A stretch of 64,000 bases of DNA from Symploca sp. SIO2E9 (GTDB lineage Bacteria > Cyanobacteriota > Cyanobacteriia > Cyanobacteriales > Coleofasciculaceae). The notes beneath the pieces were generated by a model, which did not search any database, was not told the DNA's origin, and saw nothing but the letters and a program-made list of their open reading frames with translations. Each line of letters opens with the position of its first letter. The stretch's first letter is position 1. The position numbers were made by a program, and so were the translations under genes. The DNA lies in NCBI GenBank assembly GCA_010692645.1, contig JAAHGS010000002.1, positions 1 through 64,000 of the forward strand, given 5' to 3'. This document shows positions 63,396 to 64,000 of this stretch, one piece after another.

Positions 63396-64000
63396 GTAAA
63401 ATGATTGACCAATCTTTGGTAAAAGGCAAAAGCCAAAAGTATGCACTGAGCAAAGCGAATATGTCAAAAGCTAAAAACGCCAATAGCTTTTATATTTTTG
63501 TTGTTTACTTTTTACTTTTTACTTGCCAATGGCTCAGTGGGGGTTTGAGTATAATTAGCGTTGGCATTGCTGGGAGCCTGTGGCGCTTGCCAATGTTAAC
63601 CAAAATTCCTGCTGCCCAAGCTCAGAGTGTACCAAGCTCGGTTGGAAGAGGTTTTAAACTCCTCCAAGAAGGCCGAGTTAAAGATGCGATTGAGGTTTTT
63701 GAGCAAGCTGTGCGCAACAATCCTAGCTCTGTGGAAGCCAAGTTAGGTTTAGCAATTGCCTACAGACGGCAGGGACTGATTGAACAAGCGTGGGATACCT
63801 ATCAGCAGGTGCTAGCTCAAGATCCTAGCAATGAGCTAGCACTAAAGTCTGTTGGTTTGTTGGGCAGTTATAGGCAAGAGTGGCAGAACCGAGGCATTGA
63901 GGCGCTGACTACCTTGTTGGATTTGAATCCTAATGACGCCGAAGCTCGGGGCAGACGTGGATTGCTCTATGGTTACCAAGGAAGGTTTACTGAAGCGCTA
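63392..64000 (+). CDS. TPR-repeat protein, N-terminal part, cut by window edge
   Basis: 203 codons are inside the window. ATG 63392 overlaps the porin stop (ATGA) and has AAGGAG nine bases upstream. A polar leader (QSLVKGKSQKYALSKAN) and a membrane/signal segment (FYIFVVYFLLFTCQWL) are followed by AAQAQ and then tetratricopeptide repeats: GFKLLQEGRVKDAIEVFEQA, AIAYRRQGLIEQAWDTYQQV, then further units. Likely a periplasmic or outer-membrane partner of the porin, similar in layout to export TPR-porin pairs. That pairing with secretion is inference. Confidence 0.8.
   Translation, partial: MSKMIDQSLVKGKSQKYALSKANMSKAKNANSFYIFVVYFLLFTCQWLSGGLSIISVGIAGSLWRLPMLTKIPAAQAQSVPSSVGRGFKLLQEGRVKDAIEVFEQAVRNNPSSVEAKLGLAIAYRRQGLIEQAWDTYQQVLAQDPSNELALKSVGLLGSYRQEWQNRGIEALTTLLDLNPNDAEARGRRGLLYGYQGRFTEAL

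Overview
The window looks like chromosome from a filamentous cyanobacterium. The HIP1 palindrome GCGATCGC recurs throughout, heptamer (STRR-type) repeats sit between genes, and the gene neighbourhoods are cyanobacterial: DUF502-nusB-ftsY, and purC-bamA-lpxC-fabZ-lpxA-lpxB. HpsJ-like, Uma2, CHAT and DUF7219 proteins fit the same picture. The abundance of solo TnpB-element ends, MITEs and Uma2/CHAT remnants suggests a large, repeat-rich genome of the Moorena/Coleofasciculus kind; that placement is inference.

Layout. 1-2.0 kb: mobile debris (tnpB fragments, an omega-RNA-like element) around a FHA protein. 2.4-10.5 kb: housekeeping (zinc-ribbon FHA protein, pgl, hpsJ-like plus glycosyltransferase, DUF502, nusB, ftsY). 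10.5-15.2 kb: a minus-strand four-gene heme-peroxidase operon (small unknown protein, duplicated membrane protein, DyP peroxidase, catalase-like protein) carrying two of three copies of a new-looking MITE with exact 9-bp target duplications. 15.5-17.4 kb: gene wreckage, including a CHAT protease gene and its ribbon-helix-helix partner broken around a second omega-RNA-like element. 17.7-19.9 kb: a diheme cytochrome lipoprotein resembling RoxA. 20.1-31.8 kb: the lipid A/outer membrane operon, split between lpxA and lpxB by a 4-kb insert (Uma2/DUF4351 scrap, arylsulfatase scrap, HAD phosphatase, formylglycine-generating enzyme, LCIB-like carbonic anhydrase). lpxB and lpxC each carry an in-frame low-complexity insertion. 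32-41 kb: DUF7219, glgX, a TM repeat protein, a STAND NTPase with pentapeptide repeats, and a Fur-family regulator. 41.6-48.9 kb: a surface protein with five 72-residue repeats, a MerA-like flavoprotein with a TVP38 protein, and a LRAT-PspA fusion. 49-54.7 kb: OppC-type permease with an HD hydrolase, tRNA-Gly(CCC), a Ro60/TROVE protein with an adjacent 122-nt tRNA-like RNA, and an HTH-Uma2 pair. 55-58.8 kb: an ECF sigma/anti-sigma operon with NDH-2-like, DoxX and DCC redox genes. 59-64 kb: H-type lectin, a broken Uma2, and a repeat-bearing porin translationally coupled to a TPR protein that runs off the window.

The best candidates for something little described are the tRNA-like RNA beside the TROVE gene (a probable Y RNA), the LRAT-PspA fusion, the MITE-bearing DyP/catalase-like operon, and the in-frame repeat insertions in lpxB and lpxC. 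All calls rest on reading the sequence and remembered family features; no database search was run.
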